NCBI GenBank assembly: GCA_026874595.1 | Contig: CM049314.1 | Location: 79,595,300 to 79,659,299 of the forward strand | Direction: 5' to 3' | DNA length: 64,000 nucleotides | From: Sipunculus nudus | Lineage: Eukaryota > Annelida > Sipuncula > Golfingiida > Sipunculidae | Part shown: positions 49,521 through 62,633 of the stretch, piece by piece | Layout of the letters: each line of letters opens with the position of its first letter | How positions within the stretch are numbered: the first letter of the stretch is position 1 | Notes under the pieces: generated by a model | Database searches by the model: none | Told to the model about the DNA's origin: nothing | What the model saw: only the letters and a program-made list of their open reading frames with translations | Translations under genes and position numbers: made by a program

Positions 49521-52139
49521 CCTGTCAGTGAAGGTGAATCTAAAAATTAAGGGTAAAATCGTTTAAGCAAAATCAGAAATAGAAAATTCCGATACTTTAT
49601 AAAAGTAACGTTGTGGATTTTAGTGACCCTTTTGCATATTTTACCTCAATTTTTCTACAGTTTTGCACCATATTAGACAGAAATAGATTCCCGGGAAGTA
49701 GAATAATACATTATTTCTTCAAGAAATAGTTGCAAAAAGGATTAATTAAGACACAGCTCATTTGCTTACAGTTTGCTTATGCTTTGCTTACGATGAAAAC
49801 ACCACACAATTTAAGCATTATTCTACAAATACACACAAATATAACCCATGGGAACACAGACTGTTTACCTGGCTACAAAATAGTTCCTGTTAGTGATCAG
49901 GAATCTAAATATTAAGGGTAAAATTGTTCAATCAAATTCAGAAATAGAAAATTCTGAAACGTTATAAGAGTGACATTGTGGATTTTTGTGAACCTTTTGC
50001 ATATTTTACCTCAATTTTTCTACAGTTTTGCAGCGTTTTCGACAGAAATAGATTCCCGGGAAGTAGAATAATACATTATTTCTTCAGAAAATAGTTGCAA
50101 AAAGGATAGTTCAAGATACAGTTCCTTTGCTTACAGTTTGCTTATTCTTTGCTTATGCTTTGCTTACGATGAAAACACCACACAATTTAAGCAAATTTTC
50201 TACAAATACACAAAAATATGAACCATAGGGACACAGACTGGTTACCTGACTACAAAATAGTTCCCGTTAGTGATCAGGAATCAAAATATTAAGGGCAAAA
50301 TTGTTCAATCAAATTCAGAAATAGAAAATTCTGAAACGTTTTAGAGTGACATTGTGGATTTTTGTGAACCTTTAGCATATTTTACCTCAATTTTTCTACA
50401 GTTTTGCAGCGTTTTCGACAGAAATAGATTCCCGGGAAGTAGAATAATACATTATTTCTTCAGAAAATAGTTGCAAAAAGGATAGTTCAAGATACAGTTC
50501 CTTTGCTTACAGTTTGCTTATTCTCTGCTTATGCTTTGCTTACGATGAAAACACCACACAATTTAAGCATTTTTCTACAAATACACAAAAATATGAACCA
50601 TAGGGACACAGACTGGTTACCTGACTACAAAATAGTTCCCGTTAGTGATCAGGAATCAAAATATTAAGGGCAAAATTGTTCAATCAAATTCAGAAATAGA
50701 AAATTCTGAAACGTTTTAGAGTGACATTGTGGATTTTTGTGAACCTTTAGCATATTTTACCTCAATTTTTCTACAGTTTTGCAGCGTTTTCGACAGAAAT
50801 AGATTCCCGGGAAGTAGAATAATAAATTATTTCTTCAGAAAATAGATGCAAAAAGGATTTATCAAGACACAGTTCTTTTCCTTACAGTTTGCTTATTCTT
50901 TGCTTATGCTTTGCTTACGATGAAAACACCACACAATTTAAGCATTTTTCCACAAATACACACAAATATGACCCATAGGGACACAGACTGTTTACCTGTC
51001 TACAAAAAAGTTCCTGTAAGTGATGAGGAATCTAAATATTATGGGTAAAATTGTTCAGTCAAAACCACAATTATAAAAATCCGCTACTTTCATAATGCGA
51101 AATTATGGATTTTTTTAATCCTTTTGCATATTTTACCTCAATTTTTCTACAGTTTTGCACCATATTCGACAGAAAAAGATTCCCGGGAAGTAGAATAACA
51201 CATTATTTCTTAAGAAGATGTATGCAAAAAGGATTTATCAAGACACAGTTCCTTTGCTTAAAGTCTGCCTACGCTTTGCTTATGCTTTGCTTACGATGAA
51301 AACACCACACAATTTAAGCATTTTTCTATAAATATATACGAATATGACCCATAGGGACACAGACTGCTTCCCTGGCTATATAATTGCACGTGTCAGTGAA
51401 GGTGAATGTAAAATTTAAAGGTTAAATCGTTTAAGCAAAATCAGAAATAGAAAATTCGGATACTTTATAAAAGTAACGTTGTGGATTTTTGTGACCCTTT
51501 TGAATATTTTACCTCGTTTTTTCTACAGTTTTATACCATATTCGACAGAACTATATTACAGGAAAGTAGAATAATACATTATTTCTTTAGAAAATAGATG
51601 TAAAAAGGATTTATCAAGACACAGTTCCTTTGCCTACAGTTTGCTTATTCTTTGCTTATGCTTTGCTTACGATGAAAACACCACACAATTTAAGCATTTT
51701 TCCACAAATACACACAAATATGACCCATAGGGGCACAGACTGTTTACCTGGCTAAAAATAGTTCCTGTTAGTGATCAGGAATCTAAATATTAAGGGCAAA
51801 ATTGTTCAATCAAAACCATAATTATAAAAATCCGCTACTTTCTTTAAGTCACATCATGGATTTTTGTGATCCTTTTGCATATTTCATCTCAATTTTTCTA
51901 CAGTTTTGCACCATATTCGACAGAAATAGATTACCTGAATGTCAAATAATACATTATTTCTTCAGAAAATAGTTGCAAAAAGCATTTCTCAAGACACAGT
52001 TCCTTTGCTTACAGTTTGCTTACGCTTTGCTTATGCTTTGCTTACGATTAAAACACCACACAGTTTAAGCATTTTTCTATAAATATATACGAATATAACC
52101 CATAGGGACACAGACTGCTTCCATTGCTATATAATTGTA
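49521..52139 (+). repeat. HOR block 22: 7-mer A-B-CB-C-D-E-F
   Basis: Monomer starts: A 49521, B 49886, C/B 50263, C 50638, D 51013, E 51389, F 51764. A 49521 carries the private 'catgggaacac' (A at 49,853), absent from blocks 18 and 20. Confidence 0.92.
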
Positions 52140-55100
52140 CCTGTCAGTGAAGGTGAATCTAAAAATTAAGGGTAAAATCGTTTAAGCAAAATCAGAAATA
52201 GAAAATTCCGATACTTTATAAAAGTAACGTTGTGGATTTTAGTGACCCTTTTGCATATTTTACCTCAATTTTTCTACAGTTTTGCACCATATTAGACAGA
52301 AATAGATTCCCGGGAAGTAGAATAATACATTATTTCTTCAAGAAATAGTTGCAAAAAGGATTAATTAAGACACAGCTCATATGCTTACAGTTTGCTTATG
52401 CTTTGCTTATGCTTTGCTTACAATGAAAACACCACACAATTTAAGCATTATTCTACAAATACACACAAATATAACCCATGGGGACACAGACTGTTTACCT
52501 GGCTACAAAATAGTTCCTGTTAGTGATCAGGAATCTAAATATTAAGGGTAAAATTGTTCAATCAAATTCAGAAATAGAAAATTCTGAAACGTTATAAGAG
52601 TGACATTGTGGATTTTTGTGAACCTTTTGCATATTTTACCTCAATTTTTCTACAGTTTTGCAGCGTTTTCGACAGAAATAGATTCCCGGGAAGTAGAATA
52701 ATACATTATTTCTTCAGAAAATAGTTGCAAAAAGGATAGTTCAAGATACAGTTCCTTTGCTTACAGTTTGCTTATTCTTTGTTTATGCTTTGCTTATGAT
52801 GAAAACACCACACAATTTAAGCATTTTTCTACAAATACACAAAAATATGAACCATAGGGACACAGACTGGTTACCTGACTACAAAATAGTTCCCGTTAGT
52901 GATCAGGAATCAAAATATTAAGGGCAAAATTGTTCAATCAAATTCAGAAATAGAAAATTCTGAAACGTTTTAGAGTGACATTGTGGATTTTTGTGAACCT
53001 TTAGCATATTTTACCTCAATTTTTCTACAGTTTTGCAGCGTTTTCGACAGAAATAGATTCCCGGGAAGTAGAATAATACATTATTTCTTCAGAAAATAGA
53101 TGCAAAAAGGATTTATCAAGACACATTTCTTTTGCTTACAGTTTGCTTATTCTTTGCTTATGCTTTGCTTACGATGAAAACACCACACAATTTAAGCATT
53201 TTTCCACAAATACACACAAATATGACCCATAGGGACACAGACTGTTTACCTGTCTACAAAAAAATTCCTGTAAGTGATGAGGAATCTAAATATTATGGGT
53301 AAAATTGTTCAGTCAAAACCACAATTATAAAAATCCGCTACTTTCATAATGCGAAATTATGGATTTTTTTAATCCTTTTGCATATTTTACCTCAATTTTT
53401 TTACAGTTTTGCACCATATTCGACAGAAAACGATTCCCGGGAAGTAGAATAACACATTATTTCTTAAGAAAATGTATGCAAAAAGGATTTATCAAGACAC
53501 AGTTCCTTTGCTTAAAGTCTGCCTACGCTTTGCTTATGCTTTGCTTACGATGAAAACACCACACAATTTAAGCATTTTTCTATAAATATATACGAATATG
53601 ACCCATAGGGACACAGACTGCTTCCCTGGCTATATAATTGCACGTGTCAGTGAAGGTGAATGTAAAATTTAAAGGTTAAACCGTTTAAGCAAAATCAGAA
53701 AGAGAAAATTCGGATACTTTATAAAAGTAACGTTGTGGATTTTTGTGACCCTTTTGAATATTTTACCTCGTTTTTTCTACAGTTTTGCACCATATTCGAC
53801 AGAACTATATTACAGGAAAGTAGAATAATACATTATTTCTTTAGAAAATAGATGTAAAAAGGATTTATCAAGACACAGTTCCTTTGCCTACAGTTTGCTT
53901 ATTCTTTGCTTATGCTTTGCTTACGATGAAAACACCACACAATTTAAGCATTTTTCCACAAATACACACAAATATGACCCATAGGGGCACAGACTGTTTA
54001 CCTGGCAACAAAATGGTTACTGTTTGTGATCAGGAATCTAAATATTAAGGGTAAAATTGTTCAATCAAAACCACAATTATAAAAATCCGCTACTTTCTTA
54101 AAATGACATTATGGATTCTTTTATCCTTTTGCATATTTTACCTCAATTTTTCAACAGTTTTGCACCATATTCGACAGAAATAGATTCTCTGAATGTCGAA
54201 TAATACATTATTTCTTTAGAAAATAGATGTAAAATGGATTTATCAAGACACAGTTCCTTTGCTTACAGTTTGCTTACGCTTTGCTTATGCTTTGCTTACG
54301 GTGAAAACACCTCAAAACTGACGCATTTTTCTATAAATATATACAAATATGACCCATAGGGACACAGACTGGTTCCATGGCTATATAATTGCACCTGTCA
54401 GTGAAGGTGAATCTAAAAATTAAGGGTAAAATCGTTTAAGCAAAATCAGATATAGAAAATTCAGATACTTTAAAAAAGTAACATTGTGGATTTTTGTGAC
54501 CCTTTTGAATATTTTACTTCAATTTTGCTACAGTTTTGCACCATGTTCGACAGAAATAGACACCCGGGAAGAAGAGTAATTCATTATTTCTTAAGGAATA
54601 AGTTGCAAAAAGGATTTATGAAGACACAGTTCCTTTGCTTACAGTTTGCTTATTCTTTGCTTATGCTTTGCTTACGATGAAAACACCACACAATTTAAGC
54701 ATTTTTCCACAAATACACACAAATATGACCCATAGGGCACAGACTGTTTACCTGGCTAAAAATATTTCCTGTTAGTGATCAGGAATCTAAATATTAAGGG
54801 CAAAATTGTTCAATCAAAACCACAATTATAAAAATCCGCTACTTTCTTAAAGTCACATCATGAATTTTTGTGATCCTTTTGCATATTTCATCTCAATTTT
54901 CTACAGTTTTGCACCATATTCGACAGAAATAGATTACCTGAATGTCAAATAATACATTATTTCTTGAGAAAATAGTTGCAAAAACAATTTATCAAGACAC
55001 AGTTCCTTTGCTTACAGTTTGCTTACGCTTTGCTTATGCTTTGCTTATGCTTGCTTACGATTAAAACACCACACAGTTTAAGCATTTTTCAATAAATATA

Positions 55101-55152
55101 TACGAATATAACCCATAGGGACACAGACTGCTTCCATGGCTATATAATTGCA
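52140..55152 (+). repeat. HOR block 23: 8-mer A-B-C-D-E-G-H-F'
   Basis: Monomer starts: A 52140, B 52516, C 52892, D 53267, E 53643, G 54019, H 54394, F' 54768. The array leaves the 5,998-bp unit here, with intact H and F'. The F' start has 'aatatttcctg' as in F' 13513, not 'aatagttcctg' as in F' 22513. Confidence 0.92.
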
Positions 55153-56655
55153 CCTGTCAGTGAAGGTGAATGTAAAATTTAAAGGTTAAATCGTTTAAGC
55201 AAAATCAGAAAGAGAAAATTCGGATACTTTATAAAAGTAACGTTGTGGATTTTTGTGACCCTTTTGAATATTTTACCTCGTTTTTTCTACAGTTTTACAC
55301 CATATTCGACAGAACTATATTACAGGAAAGTAGAATAATACATTATTTCTTTAGAAAATAGATGTAAAAAGGATTTATCAAGACACAGTTCCTTTGCCTA
55401 CAGTTTGCTTATTCTTTGCTTATGCTTTGCTTACGATAAAAACACCACACAATTTAAGCATTTTTCCACAAATACACACAAATATAACCCATGGGGACAC
55501 AGACTGTTTACCTGGCTACAAAATAGTTCATGTTAGTGATCAGGAATCTAAATATTAAGGGTAAAATTGTTCAATCAAATTCAGAAATAGAAAATTCTGA
55601 AACGTTATAAGAGTGACATTGTGGATTTTTGTGAACCTTTTGCATATTTTACCTCAATTTTTCTACAGTTTTGCAGCGTTTTCGACAGAAATAGATTCCC
55701 GGGAAGTAGAATAATACATTATTTCTTCAGAAAATAGTTGCAAAAAGGATAGTTCAAGATACAGTTCCTTTGCTTACAGTTTGCTTATTCTTTGCTTATG
55801 CTTTGCTTACGATGAAAACACCACACAATTAAAGCATTTTTCTACAAATACACAAAAATATGAACCATAGGGACACAGACTGGTTACCTGACTACAAAAT
55901 AGTTCCCGTTAGTGATCAGGAATCAAAATATTAAGGGCAAAATTGTTCAATCAAATTCAGAAATAGAAAATTCTGAAACGTTTTAGAGTGACATTGTGGA
56001 TTTTTGTGAACCTTTAGCATATTTTACCTCAATTTTTCTACAGTTTTGCAGCGTTTTCGACAGAAATAGATTCCCGGGAAGTAGAATAATACATTATTTC
56101 TTCAGAAAATAGATGCAAAAAGGATTTATCAAGACAAAGTTCTTTTGCTTACAGTTTGCTTATTCTTTGCTTATGCTTTGCTTACGATGAAAACACCACA
56201 CAATTTAAGCATTTTTCCACAAATACACACAAATATGACCCATAGGGACACAGACTGTTTACCTGTCTACAAAAAAGTTCCTGTAAGTGATGAGGAATCT
56301 AAATATTATGGGTAAAATTGTTCAGTCAAAACCACAATTATAAAAATCCGCTACTTTCATAATGCGAAATTATGGATTTTTTTAATCCTTTTGCATATTT
56401 TACCTCAATTTTTCTACAGTTTTGCACCATATTCGACAGAAAAAGATTCCCGAGAAGTAGAATAACACATTATTTCTTAAGAAAATGTATGCAAAAAGGA
56501 TTTATCAAGACACAGTTCCTTTGCTTAAAGTCTGCCTACGCTTTGCTTATGCTTTGCTTACGATGAAAACACCAAACAATTTAAGCATTTTTCTATAAAT
56601 ATATACGAATATAACCCATAGGGACACAGACTGCTTCCATGGCTATATAATTGCA
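55153..56655 (+). repeat. HOR block 24: 4-mer (E/A)-B-C-D
   Basis: Monomer starts: E/A 55153, B 55529, C 55905, D 56280. B has 'cacaattaaagc', C 'aagttcttttgc' and D CCCGAG, all markers of block 11 (22898-24400), not of block 7. So between F' 54768 and B 55529 the relation shifts from first-segment position about 13.5 kb to about 23 kb, equivalent to loss of 9,000 bp. Confidence 0.9.
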
Positions 56656-58898
56656 CCTGTCAGTGAAGGTGAGTCTAAAATTTAAGGGTAAAATCGTTTA
56701 AGCAAAATCAGAAATAGAAAATTCCGATACTTTATAAAAGTAACGTTGTGGATTTTAGTGACCCTTTTGCATATTTTACCTCAATTTTTCTACAGTTTTG
56801 CCCCATATTAGACAGAAATAGATTCCCGGGAAGTAGAATAATACATTATTTCTTCAAGAAATAGTTGCAAACAGGATTAATTAAGACACAGCTCATTTGC
56901 TTACAGTTTGCTTATGCTTTGCTTACGATGAAAACACCACACAATTTAAGCATTATTCTACAAATACACACAAATATAACCCATGGGGACACAGACTGTT
57001 TACCTGGCTACAAAATAGTTCCTGTTAGTGATCAGGAATCTAAATATTAAGGGTAAAATTGTTCAATCAAATTCAGAAATAGAAAATTCTGAAACGTTAT
57101 AAGAGTGACATTGTGGATTTTTGTGAACCTTTTGCATATTTTACCTCAATTTTTCTACAGTTTTGCAGCGTTTTCGACAGAAATAGATTCCCGGGAAGTA
57201 GAATAATACATTATTTCTTCAGAAAATAGTTGCAAAAAGGAGAGTTCAAGATACAGTTCCTTTGCTTACAGTTTGCTTATTCTTTGCTTATGCTTTGCTT
57301 ACGATGAAAACACCACACAATTTAAGCATTTTTCTACAAATACACAAAAATATGAACCATAGGGACACAGACTGGTTACCTGACTACAAAATAGTTCCCG
57401 TTAGTGATCAGGAATCAAAATATTAAGGGCAAAATTGTTCAATCAAATTCAGAAATAGAAAATTCTGAAACGTTTTACAGTGACATTGTGGATTTTTGTG
57501 AACCTTTAGCATATTTTACCTCAATTTTTCTACAGTTTTGCAGCGTTTTCGACAGAAATAGATTCCCGGGAAGTAGAATAATACATTATTTCTTCAGAAA
57601 ATAGATGCAAAAAGGATTTATCAAGACACATTTCTTTTGCTTACAGTTTGCTTATTCTTTGCTTATGCTTTGCTTACGATGAAAACACCACACAATTTAA
57701 GCATTTTTCCACAAATACACACAAATATGACCCATAGGGACACAGACTGTTTACCTGTCTACAAAAAAGTTCCTGTAAGTGATGAGGAATCTAAATATTA
57801 TGGGTAAAATTGTTCAGTCAAAACCACAATTATAAAAATCCGCTACTTTCATAATGCGAAATTATGGATTTTTTTAATCCTTTTGCATATTTTACCTAAA
57901 TTTTTCTACAGTTTTGCACCATATTCGACAGAAAAGGATTCCCGGGAAGTAGAATAACACATTATTTCTTAAGAAAATGTATGCAAAAAGGATTTATCAA
58001 GACACAGTTCCTTTGCTTAAAGTCTGCCTACGCTTTGCTTATGCTTTGCTTACGATGAAAACACCACACAATTTAAGCATTTTTCTATAAATATATACGA
58101 ATATGACCCATAGGGACACAGACTGCTTCCCTGGCTATATAATTGCACGTGTCAGTGAAGGTGAATGTAAAATTTAAAGGTTAAATCGTTTAAGCAAAAT
58201 CAGAAATAGAAAATTCGGATACTTTATAAAAGTAACGTTGTGGATTTTTGTGACCCTTTTGAATATTTTACCTCGTTTTTTCTACAGTTTTACACCATAT
58301 TCGACAGAACTATATTACAGGAAAGTAGAATAATACATTATTTCTTTAGAAAATAGATGTAAAAAGGATTTATCAAGACACAGTTCCTTTGCCTACAGTT
58401 TGCTTATTCTTTGCTTATGCTTTGCTTACGATGAAAACACCACACAATTTAAGCATTTTTCCACAAATACACACAAATATGACCCATAGGGGCACAGACT
58501 GTTTACCTGGCAACAAAATGGTTACTGTTTGTGATCAGGAATCTAAATATTAAGGGTAAAATTGTTCAATCAAAACCACAATTATAAAAATCCGCTACTT
58601 TCTTAAAATGACATTATGGATTCTTTTATCCTTTTGCATATTTTACCTCAATTTTTCAACAGTTTTGCACCATATTCGACAGAAATAGATTCTCTGAATG
58701 TCGAATAATACATTATTTCTTTAGAAAATAGATGTAAAAAGGATTTATCAAGACACAGTTCCTTTGCTTACAGTTTGCTTACGCTTTGCTTATGCTTTGC
58801 TTACGGTGAAAACACCTCAAAACTGACGCATTTTTCTATAAATATATACAAATATGACCCATAGGGACACAGACTGGTTCCATGGCTATATAATTGCA
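56656..58898 (+). repeat. HOR block 25: 6-mer A'-B-C-D-E-G
   Basis: Monomer starts: A' 56656, B 57021, C 57397, D 57772, E 58148, G 58524. Copy of block 12, with the same private markers ('gcaaacagg', 'aaggagagttc', 'cgttttacagtg', 'cctaaattttt'). Confidence 0.92.
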
Positions 58899-60390
58899 CC
58901 TGTCAGTGAAGGTGAATCTAAAAATTAAGGGTAAAATCGTTTAAGCAAAATCAGAAATAGAAAATTCCGATACTTTATAAAAGTAACGTTGTGGATTTTA
59001 GTGACCCTTTTGCATATTTTACCTCAATTTTTCTACAGTTTTGCACCATATTAGACAGAAATAGATTCCCGGGAAGTAGAATAATACATTATTTCTTCAA
59101 GAAATAGTTGCAAAAAGGATTAATTAAGACACAGCTCATTTGCTTACAGTTTGCTTATGCTTTGCTTACGATGAAAACACCACACAATTTAAGCATTATT
59201 CTACAAATACACACAAATATAACCCATGGGGACACAGACTGTTTACCTGGCTACAAAATAGTTCCTGTTAGTGATCAGGAATCTAAATATTAAGGGTAAA
59301 ATTGTTCAATCAAATTCAGAAATAGAAAATTCTGAAACGTTATAAGAGTGACATTGTGGATTTTTGTGAACCTTTTGCATATTTTACCTCAATTTTTCTA
59401 CAGTTTTGCAGCGTTTTCGACAGAAATAGATTCCCGGGAAGTAGAATAATACATTATTTCTTCAGAAAATAGTTGCAAAAAGGATAGTTCAAGATACAGT
59501 TCCTTTGCTTACAGTTTGCTTATTCTTTGCTTATGCTTTGCTTACGATGAAAACACCACACAATTAAAGCATTTTTCTACAAATACACAAAAATATGAAC
59601 CATAGGGACACAGACTGGTTACCTGACTACAAAATAGTTCCCGTTAGTGATCAGGAATCAAAATATTAAGGGCAAAATTGTTCAATCAAATTCAGAAATA
59701 GAAAATTCTGAAACGTTTTAGAGTGACATTGTGGATTTTTGTGAACCTTTAGCATATTTTACCTCAATTTTTCTACAGTTTTGCAGCGTTTTCGACAGAA
59801 ATAGATTCCCGGGAAGTAGAATAATACATTATTTCTTCAGAAAATAGATGCAAAAAGGATTTATCAAGACAAAGTTCTTTTGCTTACAGTTTGCTTATTC
59901 TTTGCTTATGCTTTGCTTACGATGAAAACACCACACAATTTAAGCATTTTTCCACAAATACACACAAATATGACCCATAGGGACACAGACTGTTTACCTG
60001 TCTACAAAAAAGTTCCTGTAAGTGATGAGGAATCTAAATATTATGGGTAAAATTGTTCAGTCAAAACCACAATTATAAAAATCCGCTACTTTCATAATGC
60101 GAAATTATGGATTTTTTTAATCCTTTTGCATATTTTACCTCAATTTTTCTACAGTTTTGCACCATATTCGACAGAAAAAGATTCCCGAGAAGTAGAATAA
60201 CACATTATTTCTTAAGAAAATGTATGCAAAAAGGATTTATCAAGACACAGTTCCTTTGCTTAAAGTCTGCCTACGCTTTGCTTATGCTTTGCTTACGATG
60301 AAAACACCAAACAATTTAAGCATTTTTCTATAAATATATACGAATATAACCCATAGGGACACAGACTGCTTCCATGGCTATATAATTGCA
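58899..60390 (+). repeat. HOR block 26: 4-mer A-B-C-D at the 3,735-bp junction
   Basis: Monomer starts: A 58899, B 59264, C 59640, D 60015. A matches block 13 (A 26644), but B ends 'aattaaagc' and D has CCCGAG as in block 24. The block is therefore a fusion of block 13 (left) and block 24 (right), joined within B between about 59,264 and 59,566. Confidence 0.9.
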
Positions 60391-62633
60391 CCTGTCAGTG
60401 AAGGTGAGTCTAAAATTTAAGGGTAAAATCGTTTAAGCAAAATCAGAAATAGAAAATTCCGATACTTTATAAAAGTAACGTTGTGGATTTTAGTGACCCT
60501 TTTGCATATTTTACCTCAATTTTTCTACAGTTTTGCCCCATATTAGACAGAAATAGATTCCCGGGAAGTAGAATAATACATTATTTCTTCAAGAAATAGT
60601 TGCAAACAGGATTAATTAAGACACAGCTCATTTGCTTACAGTTTGCTTATGCTTTGCTTACGATGAAAACACCACACAATTTAAGCATTATTCTACAAAT
60701 ACACACAAATATAACCCATGGGGACACAGACTGTTTACCTGGCTACAAAATAGTTCCTGTTAGTGATCAGGAATCTAAATATTAAGGGTAAAATTGTTCA
60801 ATCAAATTCAGAAATAGAAAATTCTGAAACGTTATAAGAGTGACATTGTGGATTTTTGTGAACCTTTTGCATATTTTACCTCAATTTTTCTACAGTTTTG
60901 CAGCGTTTTCGACAGAAATAGATTCCCGGGAAGTAGAATAATACATTATTTCTTCAGAAAATAGTTGCAAAAAGGAGAGTTCAAGATACAGTTCCTTTGC
61001 TTACAGTTTGCTTATTCTTTGCTTATGCTTTGCTTACGATGAAAACACCACACAATTTAAGCATTTTTCTACAAATACACAAAAATATGAACCATAGGGA
61101 CACAGACTGGTTACCTGACTACAAAATAGTTCCCGTTAGTGATCAGGAATCAAAATATTAAGGGCAAAATTGTTCAATCAAATTCAGAAATAGAAAATTC
61201 TGAAACGTTTTACAGTGACATTGTGGATTTTTGTGAACCTTTAGCATATTTTACCTCAATTTTTCTACAGTTTTGCAGCGTTTTCGACAGAAATAGATTC
61301 CCGGGAAGTAGAATAATACATTATTTCTTCAGAAAATAGATGCAAAAAGGATTTATCAAGACACATTTCTTTTGCTTACAGTTTGCTTATTCTTTGCTTA
61401 TGCTTTGCTTACGATGAAAACACCACACAATTTAAGCATTTTTCCACAAATACACACAAATATGACCCATAGGGACACAGACTGTTTACCTGTCTACAAA
61501 AAAGTTCCTGTAAGTGATGAGGAATCTAAATATTATGGGTAAAATTGTTCAGTCAAAACCACAATTATAAAAATCCGCTACTTTCATAATGCGAAATTAT
61601 GGATTTTTTTAATCCTTTTGCATATTTTACCTAAATTTTTCTACAGTTTTGCACCATATTCGACAGAAAAGGATTCCCGGGAAGTAGAATAACACATTAT
61701 TTCTTAAGAAAATGTATGCAAAAAGGATTTATCAAGACACAGTTCCTTTGCTTAAAGTCTGCCTACGCTTTGCTTATGCTTTGCTTACGATGAAAACACC
61801 ACACAATTTAAGCATTTTTCTATAAATATATACGAATATGACCCATAGGGACACAGACTGCTTCCCTGGCTATATAATTGCACGTGTCAGTGAAGGTGAA
61901 TGTAAAATTTAAAGGTTAAATCGTTTAAGCAAAATCAGAAATAGAAAATTCGGATACTTTATAAAAGTAACGTTGTGGATTTTTGTGACCCTTTTGAATA
62001 TTTTACCTCGTTTTTTCTACAGTTTTACACCATATTCGACAGAACTATATTACAGGAAAGTAGAATAATACATTATTTCTTTAGAAAATAGATGTAAAAA
62101 GGATTTATCAAGACACAGTTCCTTTGCCTACAGTTTGCTTATTCTTTGCTTATGCTTTGCTTACGATGAAAACACCACACAATTTAAGCATTTTTCCACA
62201 AATACACACAAATATGACCCATAGGGGCACAGACTGTTTACCTGGCAACAAAATGGTTACTGTTTGTGATCAGGAATCTAAATATTAAGGGTAAAATTGT
62301 TCAATCAAAACCACAATTATAAAAATCCGCTACTTTCTTAAAATGACATTATGGATTCTTTTATCCTTTTGCATATTTTACCTCAATTTTTCAACAGTTT
62401 TGCACCATATTCGACAGAAATAGATTCTCTGAATGTCGAATAATACATTATTTCTTTAGAAAATAGATGTAAAAAGGATTTATCAAGACACAGTTCCTTT
62501 GCTTACAGTTTGCTTACGCTTTGCTTATGCTTTGCTTACGGTGAAAACACCTCAAAACTGACGCATTTTTCTATAAATATATACAAATATGACCCATAGG
62601 GACACAGACTGGTTCCATGGCTATATAATTGCA
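60391..62633 (+). repeat. HOR block 27: 6-mer A'-B-C-D-E-G
   Basis: Monomer starts: A' 60391, B 60756, C 61132, D 61507, E 61883, G 62259. Second tandem copy of block 25 at +3,735; no difference noticed by eye. Confidence 0.92.

Larger units (their letters stand above)
36701..54690 (+). repeat. Three tandem copies of a 5,998-bp, 16-monomer HOR
   Basis: Copies begin at about 36,701, 42,699 and 48,697. Each runs C-D-A-B-CB-C-D-E-F-A-B-C-D-E-G-H. Copies 1 and 2 end in an H/B chimera that leads back to C; copy 3 ends in ordinary H followed by F'. The junction lies in about 70 bp that are identical between H and B (42,630-42,699). All three copies share C at 41,685, 47,683 and 53,681 where the first-segment copy has T, so that change preceded the expansion. 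Copy 3 has a private A at 49,853. Confidence 0.93.
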
